A stretch of DNA of 64,000 bases, taken from Asterochloris sp. CNOR1 (lineage: Eukaryota > Chlorophyta > Trebouxiophyceae > Trebouxiales > Trebouxiaceae). The translations under genes were made by a program, and so were the position numbers. Numbering within the stretch: the stretch's first letter is position 1; each line of letters starts with the position of its first letter. Shown one piece after another: positions 45,744 to 58,300 of the stretch. The notes under the pieces were generated by a model. The model did no database searches. It saw only the letters and a program-made list of their open reading frames with translations, and was not told the DNA's origin. The DNA lies in NCBI GenBank assembly GCA_963969365.1, contig OZ017759.1, forward strand, positions 1,550,001-1,614,000, given 5' to 3'.

Positions 45744-48700
45744 ATGCACAGCCAATTTGCCACAGTCTCCCCCTCACAGTCCCCGCGAGTGCCAAGAATT
45801 ATCTTGCCAATGCCTGCGCAAGGTGAGCTGTGCGTTTTTCGCACATAGAGGCTGGCCTTTCATGGCACTGACAAGTTTGCCTGACCCTGCAGAGGCTGGA
45901 GCGAGCATGGCTGTAGCAAGCATGCTTCACTTTGGGACTGTGGCCGCGTGGCTGCGCAAGAGAGGTACTGGCCCTGCTATGTGTGCAGCTCCTGCACTTC
46001 AGACTGTGTGCGTCTGGTGTCTGAAGGCGATCTTCCAAGCCTGTACATTATGGCAATGCAGGCAAGGCAGTCAGACCATACCTGAACCGCAGAGAGCGCC
46101 AGCACCTAAAGGAGTGCTTTGACATGATAGATACAGATGGAAGCGGCGCTGTGGACGCCTTAGAGCTGAGGGCGGTCTTCACGGTCGGGACCGCTGTCTC
46201 TGTGAACCGTCTGGGACTGCACCTTTCCTCTCAGCCCCTCCGCTGCTGATTAATGACATTGCTGACACCAGCCAGCCATTGTCTGCCTTCTGGCGGTTTT
46301 GTGCTGGCCCAAGAGCTGTACGCAGTCTCCACACACTCCCCCTGGCACCAAGGTGCTAGTGACAGGCATGCCTATGGAAGGCAGGCATCTCTTGGAGGCT
46401 GCACAAGTGCCAGCTTGGCTATTGTGCATGCTGGTGCTGCCCGTAGTGTACTGGGACGGCACTAGCTTGCTGCCAACCTGCTGACCTGTGTGAAGGAGAG
46501 TTGCACCAGTCTGGAGAGGGCTATGGAGTACACGTGGCGCCCTGCTGCAGGCTTTGGGCGATAGGGTGACGTTAGAGGACGTTCAGAGCATGTTGGCAGA
46601 GGTGGATCGAGACAGCTCAGGTGTGCGGGCATGCTGCACCTGCTTGATTGCACCACCCGGGGCCATAGCCTGCAGAGCTTGCCAGCAGAGTGAAGTTTCG
46701 TGACAGCTAAGGTGCACAGACTTGCTGAGCCTGCATGTTTGCATCACTAGACACATCATGTTCCGAGCATGTTGGCAGGGGTGGTTCGCAGCAGCTCAAA
46801 GTGTGTACACTTGCTGCACCTCTCCAGCTGTATCATCGATAGGAGTTAGGTGCAGAGCATGGTGGCAGAGGTGGACCGCAACGGCATGCATGCTGGATGC
46901 TGCACCAGCATTGATGTCACTACCAGTTGCATTGCCAGGGCAACATGAGAGTCAGATGCATGGGGCCAGTGATCTGGCCACATGTTAAAAGCGCTGCATG
47001 ACGTAGCTTCAGCATGACATATGCCTCCTCAGGGCTCAACAACCAGTTGCAGCGCTGTATGCAGCACCTACATGCATGTCATTGGCTTCAGATCCTGTGT
47101 CTCTGCCTAAGAAGTCTCCTGCAGGCAGCATGACCCCTTCAGCATGTTGAACTTGATCTGGCACTGCCCTGTAGGCAGCATCTCCTTTGCAGAGTTTGTG
47201 GAGATCATGACCCTGGGCAGGGCTGATGAACAGGAGACAGCTGATGATCACAGCCGCATCAAGACAGGGCGGGCCCCTGGCAGGGCCCCCAATGCCTTCA
47301 ACATCAGCCTGATGGCGTCAGCTTACAGGTGGGGCACGGTGGTACATGGCACGATGGGCGGGCCCCTGGCAGAGGCCCCTATGCCTTCAGCATCAGCTTG
47401 ATGGCGTCTGCTCTCACACGAGACCATGATTGAAAGCTGTCCCTGCTGCCACCAGCTGCCAGGGAAGTGTTGTGGTCTGGTCAGCTTGGTGGCGTCAGCA
47501 CGAAACCATAGATGCATGCTTGCTGCTAGGCAAGGCCAAGAGAGGTGGGGCATGGCACACGTGGAGGAGTGGTGATAGCATGTGCAGTGCCTGTGGCCAG
47601 CCAAACAGGTGCCTCAGCACTGGCTGCCTCACCGTTGTGAAAGCCGGTGTGCACCAGGGAGGTGCTGGTGTGTATGCGCACCTGTGAGCAGCACTTGCAG
47701 TGGGATGTGACTCCGTCAACAGGATGTCTGGAATGCTACCAGGCACTTCCAGAGCAACAGCAGTGATGGCTCGATTGCCTGCAGGCGCAAGAAGATCATG
47801 GAGGGAGTGTTCAAGGACTCAGGCAACTGGCGCGCCCGTTTTGTGCGCATGCACGAGGAGGAACAGCAGCAGAGGGCGGTGGAGAGCAAGCTGGCTCGCA
47901 TGAGGTGGAGCGTGTTGATTTGATTACATGCGTTCTTTGCGGCGGCTCCTTGGCTTGCTAGTTGAGCCCAAATGGTTCTGCCCGTGCTCAACAAATTCTG
48001 GCACCGGCAGCTTTCCCAGGTTGAGCACTTCCACCTGCGAGGGAGGCGGTCATGTCAAAATTGAGGCAGCCGCAGTGCTCAGCAAAAGCTTGTGTTTTGG
48101 CCTCTCTATGGAATTTCAGCCTGCTGCTGCCTGTGTGCTGCAGGCAGGCTGCGCTGGACTCTCAGAAGTCTCTGGCCACAAGCCTGTCCGTGCCCAGTGC
48201 TGGACCCAGCGCAGCTGGTGGCTTGCTGCTACAGGTGAGCAGCTGTACTGCCGCAAGCTCACTACCTGAGCAGCTAGTGCAAGCAAATGCTTCTTTGATG
48301 GCGGTCAGATGGGTGTATCACTAAGCAGCACAGCCGATGGTCTGCCCCTGCAGCGTAGTCTCTGTTGCATGTATCACCTGCGGGCAAGCTGTTCCAACGA
48401 AGCATGGCAAGACAGTTTGCATGCACCTGCTATGCAGACGATTGCCATTGCCCGCGCAGCCTCTGGCGTGCCGGCCCTCACAAATCCTGCCGGCGCAGAC
48501 CAGACAGCAACTGCCCTGCCACTGGACAGCAGGTCAGTGCGCTTGGCTTTGCATCCCTTTTGTCTGTGTTCAGAGACATGAGCTGTGCGCCTGACGTGGC
48601 AGGGTTGCGGAGGCAAGTGCTGCCGCAGCAGCGTCTGGGAGCTATTCAAGCAGGCCTGATGCTGCAGCTGCATGCCCATAGCCTCAGATAGCAAGCACAC

Positions 48701-51700
48701 AGTGTCGTGCAATGCTGCAGCGGCATCCTGCTGCTGGTGGTGGCATTGATGTTGGGGATCTGAAGCATAGTTTGCTTTGACGTCCTGCTTTACAACAGGC
48801 CCTCTAGCTTGCTTTGACTTCCTGGCATGCAAACAGGCCCTCAACTGGACATCGCAGCAGCAAGAGGAGCGTCAGCCCCCAGCGTGCAGCCACGCCCCAG
48901 CAGGCCAACACAGGGCGCAAGGCATCGGTGCACATCACCCTGCCTCCGGCCCAGCCCGGCAGCCCCAGGATTGGGGCAGGCAGCAGGCAGGGGCCGCCTG
49001 CTGGGATGCCACTGCCTGAAGGGGCAGGGAGGGTGCAACCTGCTGGCTCTGCCGGCCCCCAAGTGGCCAGGGCGCCCAGTGAGGGGCAGGTGAGGGACAA
49101 GCAGATGGGTCTGTCCCCAAGGGCCCGGCGGAGGTGAGTCAGATCAGTTCCAGGGGAAAAGTTGTGGTGTTAGCCCCCAGATTATGCAGACAGGCCGCAG
49201 ACGGCCAGATTGCTCGTGGGACAAGCCGGAGGGGCTCCTCCCCAGGGCCAGGCAGAGGTGAGACGGTGTAGTCACACGCCAGTCTGCTGTCAAGGAGGCT
49301 GCTGGGGACCAGGAAGGTACTCAAGGACCCAGCAGAGGCGAGATGTGAAATTTGTGTACATCATCTCCCTGCGTCAGAACACTGTTGGCGATGGGCCAGG
49401 CCCTGGACAACCAGTGACGACTGCATCTGAGGGCCAGGTGGGAACTGGGCTTCATTGTGTGTTTGCTGTGGATATGCAACTCTTTGCAATGCCGGATCGC
49501 ATGTGCGGCTGACTATACGGTGTTCATGATGCTTTTGGTAGCGGCCATGACGGCATTAGGCTCTTTGCCTGCAGACAGGGGCGACCTCTGACCCTGCGGC
49601 AGCAATTGTTCCTGTTGCAGTCTGTGCTGGGAGCAGTGGTACACTGTGAGCCTGGTGCCTGTCTGCAGACTTCACAATCTGAAATTGGATGCTGCCGAGC
49701 TCATGCGATCAGACTTCTGGCCAGGCGACCATGAGGCTCAGGTGATTGCAGCTTTGATGAGGCACACAGGGCTCAGGCTCAGCAGCCAGAGCTCACCAAG
49801 CTGCCTTGTCAGTCCTCCTGCATGCTGCCAGGTGCATGCAGGGCATCACTTGTGGTCACACTGTCAGCCAAACAGCAGAAGCAGCCCCTTACCATATGCT
49901 GCTTGCTGCAGGCTGCTGGGCGCAGCCAAGTATTGGAGCTGGGTCAGACCACAGGAGGCAGCCAGCAGCCTGCAGGGTCCACGGAGCAGGCACCTGCCCC
50001 ACAGCAGGGTGCTGACCTGTCCCCAGACCTGTCATGTGGCATGCTGGCACCAGATGATCAGGCAAGCTGAGTGGTGCCTGTAAATTGCTGTGTACGGCCA
50101 TGAAGCAAGCCATTTTCCTTCTGCAGGCAGGCGCACCATCCGCTGCCGTTCACCTTGCACTGATGAACACCAGTCCATCTGCAGGCAGGTGCAAAGTCAG
50201 ATGCTGGGCCACCAGGCTCTGCAGATTCTGCTGAGGCTAGTATTGCAGAGGAATCTGGAGTAGACCCAGAGGCCTCACAGCCACCCAGGCTTGGCATGGC
50301 TAGCGACTGTGGCGCAGCCAGACCTGCCATGTCTGTTCCAAAGGGAGGCAGCCGTACAGCAGACTCTCATGCAGCGCCTCAGGACCTGGAGCATGACAGC
50401 TCTGCTGCCGAGACGCCAGGACCTGCCCAGCGTGATGGGGAACCTCAAGTGGCATCTTCAGAGGCAGGCCTGCAGCAGGGGGTGATGGCGACTGCGCCTG
50501 CAGCCGCCGCCGAGCCTGCTGCAGCTGATGCTGGGGGAGCAGGTGGCCAGCAGGGCAGCTACAGCCTTGCCCAGCCGCGCGACATGCTGCATGCGCGGGA
50601 CCTGATGCTGCACAGCCTGCAGAGCCCACGCAGCCTGAGCAGGTCAGCGGTGACTGCTAAGTGCAATCACCTGTCACTTGGAGCATGGATGCAGAGGCAC
50701 TGCTTTGACCGATGGCATCAGACAATGCAGTCAGAAGCAGCAGCTTGCCCCAGCCTGAGTCTGTCAGGCGCAAAGTTGCAGCTGGTACCAGCTGCGTGCA
50801 GACATGTGCTCAGCTGATGATGCGCCGCCCCTTCTGGTCTGCTGCAGGTGGCACTGTTGTAGGAGCGCGCCAGTGGCTGGCACGGTGCATGTGCTCCGCA
50901 GGCAGGCATAGCTGGTGGGAGTCCTCAGGGTTGACAGTGCAGGTGCAAGCAAGGAGGCCCAAGGTCTGCACTTGACATGCAGGCAGGCTAGGATGGTCGG
51001 GCTGTCCAGGCCTGGCAGCGCAGCTACTGAGGGCAGCAAGGGGCGCTGGAATGTATCCCCCAAGCCGCCTCCTGCATCCCTGCATCTGGACTTGTCCAAG
51101 CTCAGGCGGGCAGGAGGTCCCAGGGCGAGCACTCGTCCCCACAGTGCACGGACGGGGTGAGCACAAGGCGTGTCTCAAAAGCTCCAATTTGTGCTAACAG
51201 CTGCTGAACTGTTGCCTGCACCAGGTGATGTCAGTGCATGCCCCAGACAAGAGATCTGCCACTTGTGACTGCAACTGCTGGGCATGCTGCCGAACTCTGC
51301 AATCGAGCATGCGATATGCTTCAAATGCCCCCGTGGCCTTGATGCTGTGAGGCTGCAGCTTGCCACTGCTGATGACCTTGCAGAGCTCAAGTGAAGGTCC
51401 AGCATGCAGGCCTCTAGTTCAGGTGGGTCCTCAGCAGCTGCCTGCTTGGCGGTCATGTCTGTGGCGACCAGCCACACCCAGTACTGGGCCATCAGTGTTA
51501 GGACCATGTCCGCAAAAGGCGACACAGAAGCTTCAGCTGTGCAGGTGCTCATGGGCCAAGTGGGGCTCTGCCCAGGCTTAAGCAACCCTGCTCAAGGATG
51601 CGGGCTGCTACCTGCAGGCTCACAACGGGACGGCCATCCATTCCCTGCAAGCCCACCCAATCTTGATTGGCCAGGTGCCAACCCTCCGCCCGTGCTCATG

Positions 51701-54700
51701 AAGTCTGAAATGAGTTGCTGCCTGCAGGGTGCAAAGGGTTGTTTGACCATTTCCAGCAAGCCCACCTGACTGCCGCCAGCCAGGTGCCCTCGTGTGTTGC
51801 TTCAGATGTGCTGCCGCTGCAGGGCTCACCATGGAATGTCCAACCAGTCGCCGCGAGCACACAAGGCGGCCACCAGCCCCGTGCCCACCCTGAGCCTAGA
51901 GGAAGCTGAGGGGACGTCCAGGGGGCTGGACGGGGCTGCCCGACTGCACTGGCACCACACAGCCAGAGGCAGCGCCTTTGGGAAGGTGCAGCGCCCCGCC
52001 CACCTCGCACCGTCCAGCCTCCTGCAGCCCAGGATGCACTTCAGGCATACCTCAGGCGCCATGTCGTCGAGACCTGCCAGCCAGGTGGGTGCAGTGGCTG
52101 CTCACAGCTGCCCCCTGTGGGTGTCTTTCAGGCTTGCTACTGACCCCATGTTGATCATGGTCTGCCAACAAAGTGAGTCAAGCACCAGGAAACGATCGTG
52201 CAGAAGTGTGATGCGGTGCAGCAAGCCTGTGGTGACAGGATGTTGCCAGAGCAAGTGGTGAGGCAGGTGCAGCAGCGAGCCAGACATGGCTCTGGCGCCA
52301 TGTCTTCAAGGCCTTCAGCGAGGTGGACGCAGTGCCAAGGAACTAATGGTACATGTAAGATGCTGTGCAGCATGTCTGTCATGACAGGCGTCAAGGCAGA
52401 TGCAACAGGCAGCATGTCAATTGGGGTGATGCTGATAGGAGAGGCCTTTGGCACCAGGTCAGTACGGAGTGGCTGCACCAGAAATTCAGCTTTGCAGCTA
52501 CCTCAGATGGTGATGTGCAACAAAGCCTCCAGCCCGCTAGCGCATTTTCACCAGCCAGGTGGGCAAAGCACCAGGGGTACAGTACGTCGATGTCAGACTG
52601 CAGCACCTCCCAGCTGCACAGCCATGCAGCTGCTGCTGTGTGAACTGCCTGCCTGAAGCCAGGCAGTGGCGTCCTGAGCTTTGTGGAGGCTTCACAGGTC
52701 ACACCGTGATCCTGAATCATCCCAGGTCATTCCCTGAGTGAAGTCAGCTCACCTGTGATGGCAGCACCCATGGCAGGCAACCCAAGGCAAGCTGCACTGC
52801 TTCGGCAGCTCGCAGCCCATCCAGACCTGGAAGGCACACAAGAGCCTGATGCTGTTGCATGGGCACTGCAGGATGACTTCCAAGGGGACATGAGTGAAGC
52901 TTGGATCAGCCAGACACGGCCTCTGGGGCAGTCCATGCTGCAGCAGCTGCGCCAGGACTCCCTGGCCGCCACTGAGCTGTTCAATGCCAAGGTGGGTGAT
53001 CCTGAATGCAGCTCAGCGGCAGGATTCCCCACCATGAAACCAGGGGTAGGTGGGCGCTCCTCCGTGCAGGCTGGCTGTGTATGGGCAGCAGGATGTCTCA
53101 CTGCAGCTGCTGTGGGATTCTGTGGCTGCCACCATGCTGTTCAATGGCAAGGTGGGCACCATGGGCTGGCACTGGGCGATGGCCACACTGTGCAGCCTGG
53201 CCGGTGGATGCTCCCCTGTGCAGCATGGTGGTACATCGGTCTTAGCTGGGGCCTTACAGTGGGGACCATGGGTGTCACCTGCTGAGACTCCCTGGGTGCC
53301 AGCATGCTGTCCAAGGGCCGCATGAGTGCTGTCGGCTGTTGCTAGCTGAAGGACCACACTGTGCCACCTGGCTATAGCACAGCAGTTGGGTGCTCCGCTG
53401 TGGAGCCTGGCTCGTCACGGGCAGCAGGGTGCAGCCCCCTCCACTGTGCCGCCCGCCAGGACTCCATGGCTGGCCAGCCTGCTGTGCAATGGCAAGGTGG
53501 GTGCTCCACAATGCTGCCTGGCCATTGCAGGGCAGCAGGGTGCGCCCAAGCTGCCACCATGCTGTGCAAGGGTTGGATGGGTGGCTCATGTTTTGTTGCT
53601 GGGCAACCTGCCAGGGCCGGTCATTGTCATCATGCTGTTCAGTGACAAGACCTGGCTGTGTGAAGGCTGGGAGGGTGCTCCACTCACATCATGATGTTGA
53701 AGGCTAGGCTGATGCACGGTCGTTGGTGCTGTGCTGCAGGTTCAGGCATTTGAGCTTACTGCACCCATGGGTTGCCCTGCAGGCTGACCCTGCCGCTGTG
53801 ACTACCAGCATGCAGCAGGCTACTGGCAGCACAACCGCTCAGCTGGTTGCCAGCGGCACGACCAGGCAGCATACCTCTGGGGCAAGGCAGTCCCCATCTG
53901 CCACCGGCGCTGCAGATCGGTCGCAGGTTGTCACACCTCGGACAACTGCCCGCAGCCGACGCAAAGCTCATGTGGAGGAGCTGAGCCAAAGGGTGCATGC
54001 CAAGCCAGTTGCCCTGCGGCAACAGATCAGGCTGCAGGCCCAGCAGCAGGTGAGCAGATCTCTGCGATGTCCGACTGCATGCCGCATGCCAACAGGCACA
54101 GCAGCAGGTGAGCCCAAGCTGTTGCATTCAGGCCATGCTGAATGCTATGGCTGCCTGTTGTCTTTGTTGAGTTTGAGGTTCTTTGCACTGTGCAGGTAAG
54201 AGCTAGCGAAGCCTGGATGGCTAGCCTAGCAACGAATGCACTGGTCTGAAAAATCGATGAGGACAAAGTCTGAGGTTGACCCACAAACTTTACAATTCAA
54301 CATCTCAGCACCTGTTAGTTAGTCGATGTTGACACAACACTGGTGTTGACAACTGGTGGACTTGACAAAGCATTTTGCACTGAAGTCCCTGAACACAGAT
54401 GATGGGCATCGCAGCATGAAATCAATGAAAGGCAGGCCAATCTTTGCAATACTAGATGGATGAGGTTGAACCATGAATGGGGGGCCTTGTACATCCGCCT
54501 CAGCTAATCTTTGCCTGGACAGACCATCTCCCATGGGCAACATCCCACAAAAATTTGCCTGCAGCAACACCTGGGGACTGGGTTCATGAACAAGTCACAC
54601 AGGTTCAGCAAAGGGAGCCTGCAGCAGCACAGGAGGCAACCAAAGGGGCCAGCACAGGTAGCACACCTGTGAACATGTCAAGAGCTGTTCGCCATGCAGG

Positions 54701-55050
54701 CTGGGAGCTCCCCTGCTGATGCCTGGAATGATGAAGCTGTTGCTGGTGCTCCTGCTTGTTGCCATCTGAGTCCTGGTTCTGCAGGAGGCCAGGGTCTGGC
54801 TATCAGCCATGGTGGTTCTTACACCATATTGCCATGTGTATGCATGACAGGCACAGTCACCTTTAAAGAGTTCCTGCTGAAGAAGCCGCTGTTCCAGCCC
54901 ACCAGCATGAGGGCTACAGCAGCTGAGACTGCTGCCAGCAGAATCCTGCATGGGCACGCCATGGCGCTTGCAACCAACAGCCAGGACCTTTCCTGGCTGC
55001 CGATAGCAACCTGGATAGTCTGGAGTGTGAGGAGCGCGTGTTGGGGGTGA
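45744..55050 (+). CDS. Long EF-hand protein with disordered tail
   Basis: No named orthologue is recognised. Nine exons join in phase: 45744-45822, 45893-45964, 46062-46183, 46551-46620, 47175-47328, 47785-47904, 48144-48234, 48438-48532 and 48858-49133. An EF-hand pair follows the N-terminus: ERQHLKECFDMIDTDGSGAV (loop DTDGSGAVDALE) and DVQSMLAEVDRDSSG joined to SISFAEFVEIMTLG (loop DRDSSGSISFAE). Both loops keep the D-x-D-x-S/G Ca2+ ligands and the -Z glutamate. A charged helix follows (RKKIMEGVFKDSG...MHEEEQQQRAVESKLARMR), then Pro/Ser/Ala-rich sequence. Later exons are LHNLKLDAAELMRSDFWPG (about 49670), an acidic stretch (about 50205-50643), about 50990-51156, 51823-52084 (phase match), to 52991 (LRQDSLAATELFNAK) and 53783-54049. 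A last exon, VTFKEFLLKKPLFQPTSM..., stops at 55050. Membership beyond 52084 is inference and two genes are possible. Confidence 0.55.
46578..46912 (+). repeat. Three copies of the second EF-hand half and its 5' splice site
   Basis: The exon end at 46581-46620 (gttcagagcatgttggcaga...gacagctcag|gtgtgc) has two decayed copies in the same intron: 46760-46805 (gttccgagcatgttggcagg...cagctcaaa gtgtgt) and 46858-46905 (gtgcagagcatggtggcaga...cgcaacggcatg). The downstream tail (g)c(a)tgctgcacct recurs in all three. The encoded DRDSSG loop has become VRSSS and DRNGM, so calcium ligands are lost in the copies. Confidence 0.75.
47268..47418 (+). repeat. Duplicated exon end (RAPNAFNISLMASA) in the EF-hand gene
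   Basis: The exon end at 47268-47328 and a copy at 47355-47415 share gggcgggcccctggcag and tgccttca(a/g)catcag and tgatggcgtc. The spacing is 87 bp. The ttacag|gtgggg junction is lost in the copy (ctctcacacg). Confidence 0.75.
49085..49345 (+). repeat. Repeated exon end/donor of the EF-hand gene
   Basis: The exon end at 49093-49133 (gacaagcagatgggtctgtc...ggcggag|gtgagt) is followed by similar segments at about 49217-49262 (gacaagccggaggggctcct...gcagaggtgaga) and about 49300-49342 (ggaccaggaaggtactcaag...gcagaggcgaga). The middle copy keeps a GTGAGA donor. Confidence 0.55.
52941..53660 (+). repeat. Six-copy array of the DSLAATELFNAK exon end
   Basis: The exon end gccaggactccctggccgcc...tgttcaatgccaag|gtgggt (52951-52991) is repeated at 53107-53151 (ttctgtggctgccaccatgc...aatggcaag|gtgggc), 53284-53322, 53456-53496 (gactccatggctggccagcc...ggcaag|gtgggt), about 53548-53572 and about 53626-53650. 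Intervening blocks such as gggcagcagg(g/a)tg and ggtgctcc recur with them. The unit is about 160-175 bp in the left part and about 80-95 bp on the right. Two copies keep the GT donor. Confidence 0.8.
53107..53151 (+). other. In-frame pseudo-exon candidate within the array
   Basis: This 45-nt copy is preceded by cactgcag and followed by gtgggc. It would add LLWDSVAATMLFNGK after FNAK without shifting phase. It could be spliced in as an alternative exon; nothing in the sequence proves use. Confidence 0.35.
54036..54116 (+). repeat. Duplicated donor (QAQQQ) of the EF-hand gene
   Basis: The exon end ggcccagcagcag|gtgagc at 54037-54055 is repeated as ggcacagcagcaggtgagc at 54096-54114, 59 bp downstream. 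Both have intact donors, so an alternative 5' splice site is plausible. Confidence 0.6.
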
Positions 55051-55350
55051 CGAAGTCCTTGTGACCTGTATTGAACGATGTCACAGTGCTACGCTTGGAT
55101 GCCTGCTTCCGGGCAGAAGTCAAGGTGCTCATACCCACCGGAAGACTTCTTGATGAAACTTTCGAAGATTCACATGTAAAGTCAATGAGCTTAGGACTAC
55201 TTGAGATTGAAAAGCACCGTTGAATGCAGTGACATCTGGCTGTCCCCGCACTTCAAGTAGGTGTGCACCGCAGCAGCGAAGACATGTTGCTGCTGGCTGA
55301 GGCCACCAGTTCAGGAAACCTGGATTGACCAGATGGCTTCGTTGCCTGCA

Positions 55351-58300
55351 GATGGCAGGTACTCCAGGCGCTGCGGCTGAGGTTGCCATGGAGCTGGACA
55401 AGGTCAGTCAGGACATTGAGGAAATGAGGGAGATGGCTGAAGAGCTGTGAGGGCGCCCAGGAGCGGCGCGAGCTGCTCAAGCTCATGACCGCGCTGCGGG
55501 AGGAGAGGACAGCGCTGCTGGAGAAGGAGGCCCGCCTGGCAGGGACAGCAGCAGGTGAGCTGGGTGGGTCCATTAGGGCTGCAGGGGTTGACGTGGCAGA
55601 GCCAATCTCCTCAATACTTGACCACACAAGTACAACAAGCTGGCGGAAGAAGAAGTTGACAAGGGTGCAGACTGCAATGAGAAGCAGTTGGCGCGTTATC
55701 AGAAGCAAGTGGAGACTCTGGCCGTGGAGATTGACAGGCAGGCATCGGGGGTGAGGTTCAGTGACACCAAGAACTGTGCTGTGCTGTCAATTGTTGCACA
55801 GGCTGAGTGAGGAATTTTCATCAGCACACTCATGAGATTGTTAGCAGAGCCTTTTGGAAGTCTCAGGCCATAGGTGAGATCTGAAGATACTGCGGTTCGC
55901 CTGCCCAGTCTGGTTGTTTGTAGTGGTCCATGAGTGCAAACACTTGCAGTTGCAGTTGCTGGGCTGGGAGTTGTGGTGCTGATGGTTGATATGAACGAGG
56001 GCAAGCGAGGAGTAGCTGGGCAAGATTCTGAATGTAGCAGGTCGCTGGAGGTGAGGATCCCAACTGGCGCCGCCAGGTTTGACCTGCATGGCGTGGGGCA
56101 GCAGTTGGTGCGCACTGCGCGCGGCACCGTCCAGGGCCCTGCCACCAAGGTTGGAGGAGGACCCAAAGGGCATGCAAGGGCACTTGCTCTCCCCACTCCA
56201 CCAGGGCTGCACAAGTGAGCTGCGCTGTATGGTGTTGCCATCGTGGAGGTCCTACCACGCCAGAAAGTGCCGCCATGCATTGAGTAGGCATCAGCAGGCA
56301 ACGTGTTCTGAATGGAGGCTGTCTGGGTTGGCCATGTGGTTGACATGAGGGCTGGCCCAGTGAGGACTGCGCTTCACCTGATGGGCTTGCCTGCGCCGGC
56401 AGGGCTTGCAGCAAACAAGGCCTGCTGTCTTGCGGTCAACACAAAATGCCAGTGACAGGTCATAGCTGGGCCTGCCCACGTTCAGTTTGTGTTAAGTCTT
56501 GGCAAGTGGAGCTGCAGCTTGTGTGCTGGCTTACCTGGTGCCAGGGACATGGCCCCATCTCCTGCACCCTCCGCATGCACAGTCCCCCGCTCTGAAAGCT
56601 GTACCTCTTGGCCTGCAGTGAAGCTGGGCTGGCGGGGGTCTTCACCATCATGCATACCTCACAGACTCAGATGCTGCAAGAAAGGGCTGTGTTGCGCTGA
56701 CCTGCTGTCAGCCTTGTTTGATGCAGGCCAGCCTGCTGAAGGCTACGTGGAGAGGCTGCGCCTTCTCCCGACGCCAAGTCTGTATGGGCAGATATGGCCA
56801 AAATACCAGAATCCACCTGACAAGCCGTTTCTGGCCTACATTCCGGTTGCTGCGAAGGTGCAGTTCTGCCAGCTGATGGCAGCTTGAGTGGACCTTGTGA
56901 CTTCTTGGTACTATACAACAGCAAGGTGGCTGCAAACATTATTTCACAGTTACAGAGATTGCTGTTAATGCTTGCTGCTTCGGTGTTGGGCTTGCATTTT
57001 GTCTGCTTCTTGCTGCAGCCCCAGCCTGCTACCCTTGCGCATCCCGTTTTTGGGGGTTCCTGAACACATTCTTGAAGGGCGAGACAGACGGAGACGCAAG
57101 CGCGCTGGCCGGCAAGATGGTGGCCGCTATGGCCTGTTACTATGGGAATTTGCCAAAGGTCAAACAGTCCCCCAAGCAGATCAGCAATGATCTCAAGTTG
57201 GGCATCACAGGTGATACTGACCTGACAGCCACGCAAACAACGCTGTGAATACTGCTGATCGACTTGCCCTGGATATCTGTGGACAGTTCTCCCTGCTGCT
57301 GTCAGATGCACAAGGCTGACGTGCATCAAATTTCTGAGAGAGCTGCGGCTTTTACATGGCATGGTCCAGCTCACAGTTGGTGACGTGATGGAGCAGCCCA
57401 CAATGTTGCCGCCACATGTGCAGGCAGCTCAGAAAGTGCCGTAGGGGTGTCTGCGGACTTCATTGGTGCTGGTGGGGAGAAGGGGCGCATGTCTGAGTTT
57501 CGAACCCTGCTTCACAAGTATGTGACAACCCTGACCAAGGACATCTCTAACTCCCTGGATCCCAGCCAGGCCGCCTCGGTGGGTTGGCTGTCCAACTGGA
57601 CATGCTGGTGTGCTCAGAACCCCATCGAGCTGTGCACCTGTCTCAGGACAGTGGTGAGCGCTTTGTGCAAGCAGGGTGCTGCACAGGGCCACGCAGCTGC
57701 ACATGCGGCCTGACACTTGCTCTAGACAAGCAGGCAAGTTGGGGGTTTTGGACATTGCATCTGCCATCACCATTGATGCTGGCCCTTGGCGTTGCCGTGT
57801 CTGGCACCTGTTTGTCACACCTTCCAGCAGCTGTGGGGGATGGGGGGTCCGTCAATGTAGCAGCTGAGATCAGGTCTCCACTGCAGGTCACGGGCTGGGA
57901 GCCAGGTGGGGCTGTTGCCATCAGGGACCCTAAGACTAATCGAGTTGTGGCCATGGCTTTGGTGATTGAGGGTGAGTCCTGCGGTCAAGGAGATACCGGC
58001 ACGATGCCCATGAAGCAGGGCCAGAACAGGTGTCAAGGTACAGGTTGGCCCTTTCCGGCAGATGCTCGTGATTGTGCTGCAGACCTTCAATGACATGCAG
58101 CCAGAAGGGCAAGCTGGCTGCCAAAACGTCAAGATGTGTGAGACAGCTCACGGACCTTTTCTGTCACTACGTGCAGGCAAGGAGACCTGGGGAGGGGTGT
58201 CCGACAGCTACTTTCAGAACCTCCGGAACTACTCCATGCTGCTTCAGAGTCCAGCTGCCAAGGACACCAGCAACATGGCTGCCCTTGGTGTAGAGGTACA

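Noticed and set aside
52941-53660. Satellite or transposon-derived array
   Set aside because: The unit is homologous to the adjacent exon end, has no terminal inverted repeats or target-site duplication, and no transposase or reverse transcriptase frame is nearby.
57495-57520. TTCGAA(CC) resembling a tRNA T-loop
   Set aside because: It lies in a coding stretch (RMSEFRTLLHKY) and no cloverleaf arms can be drawn around it.
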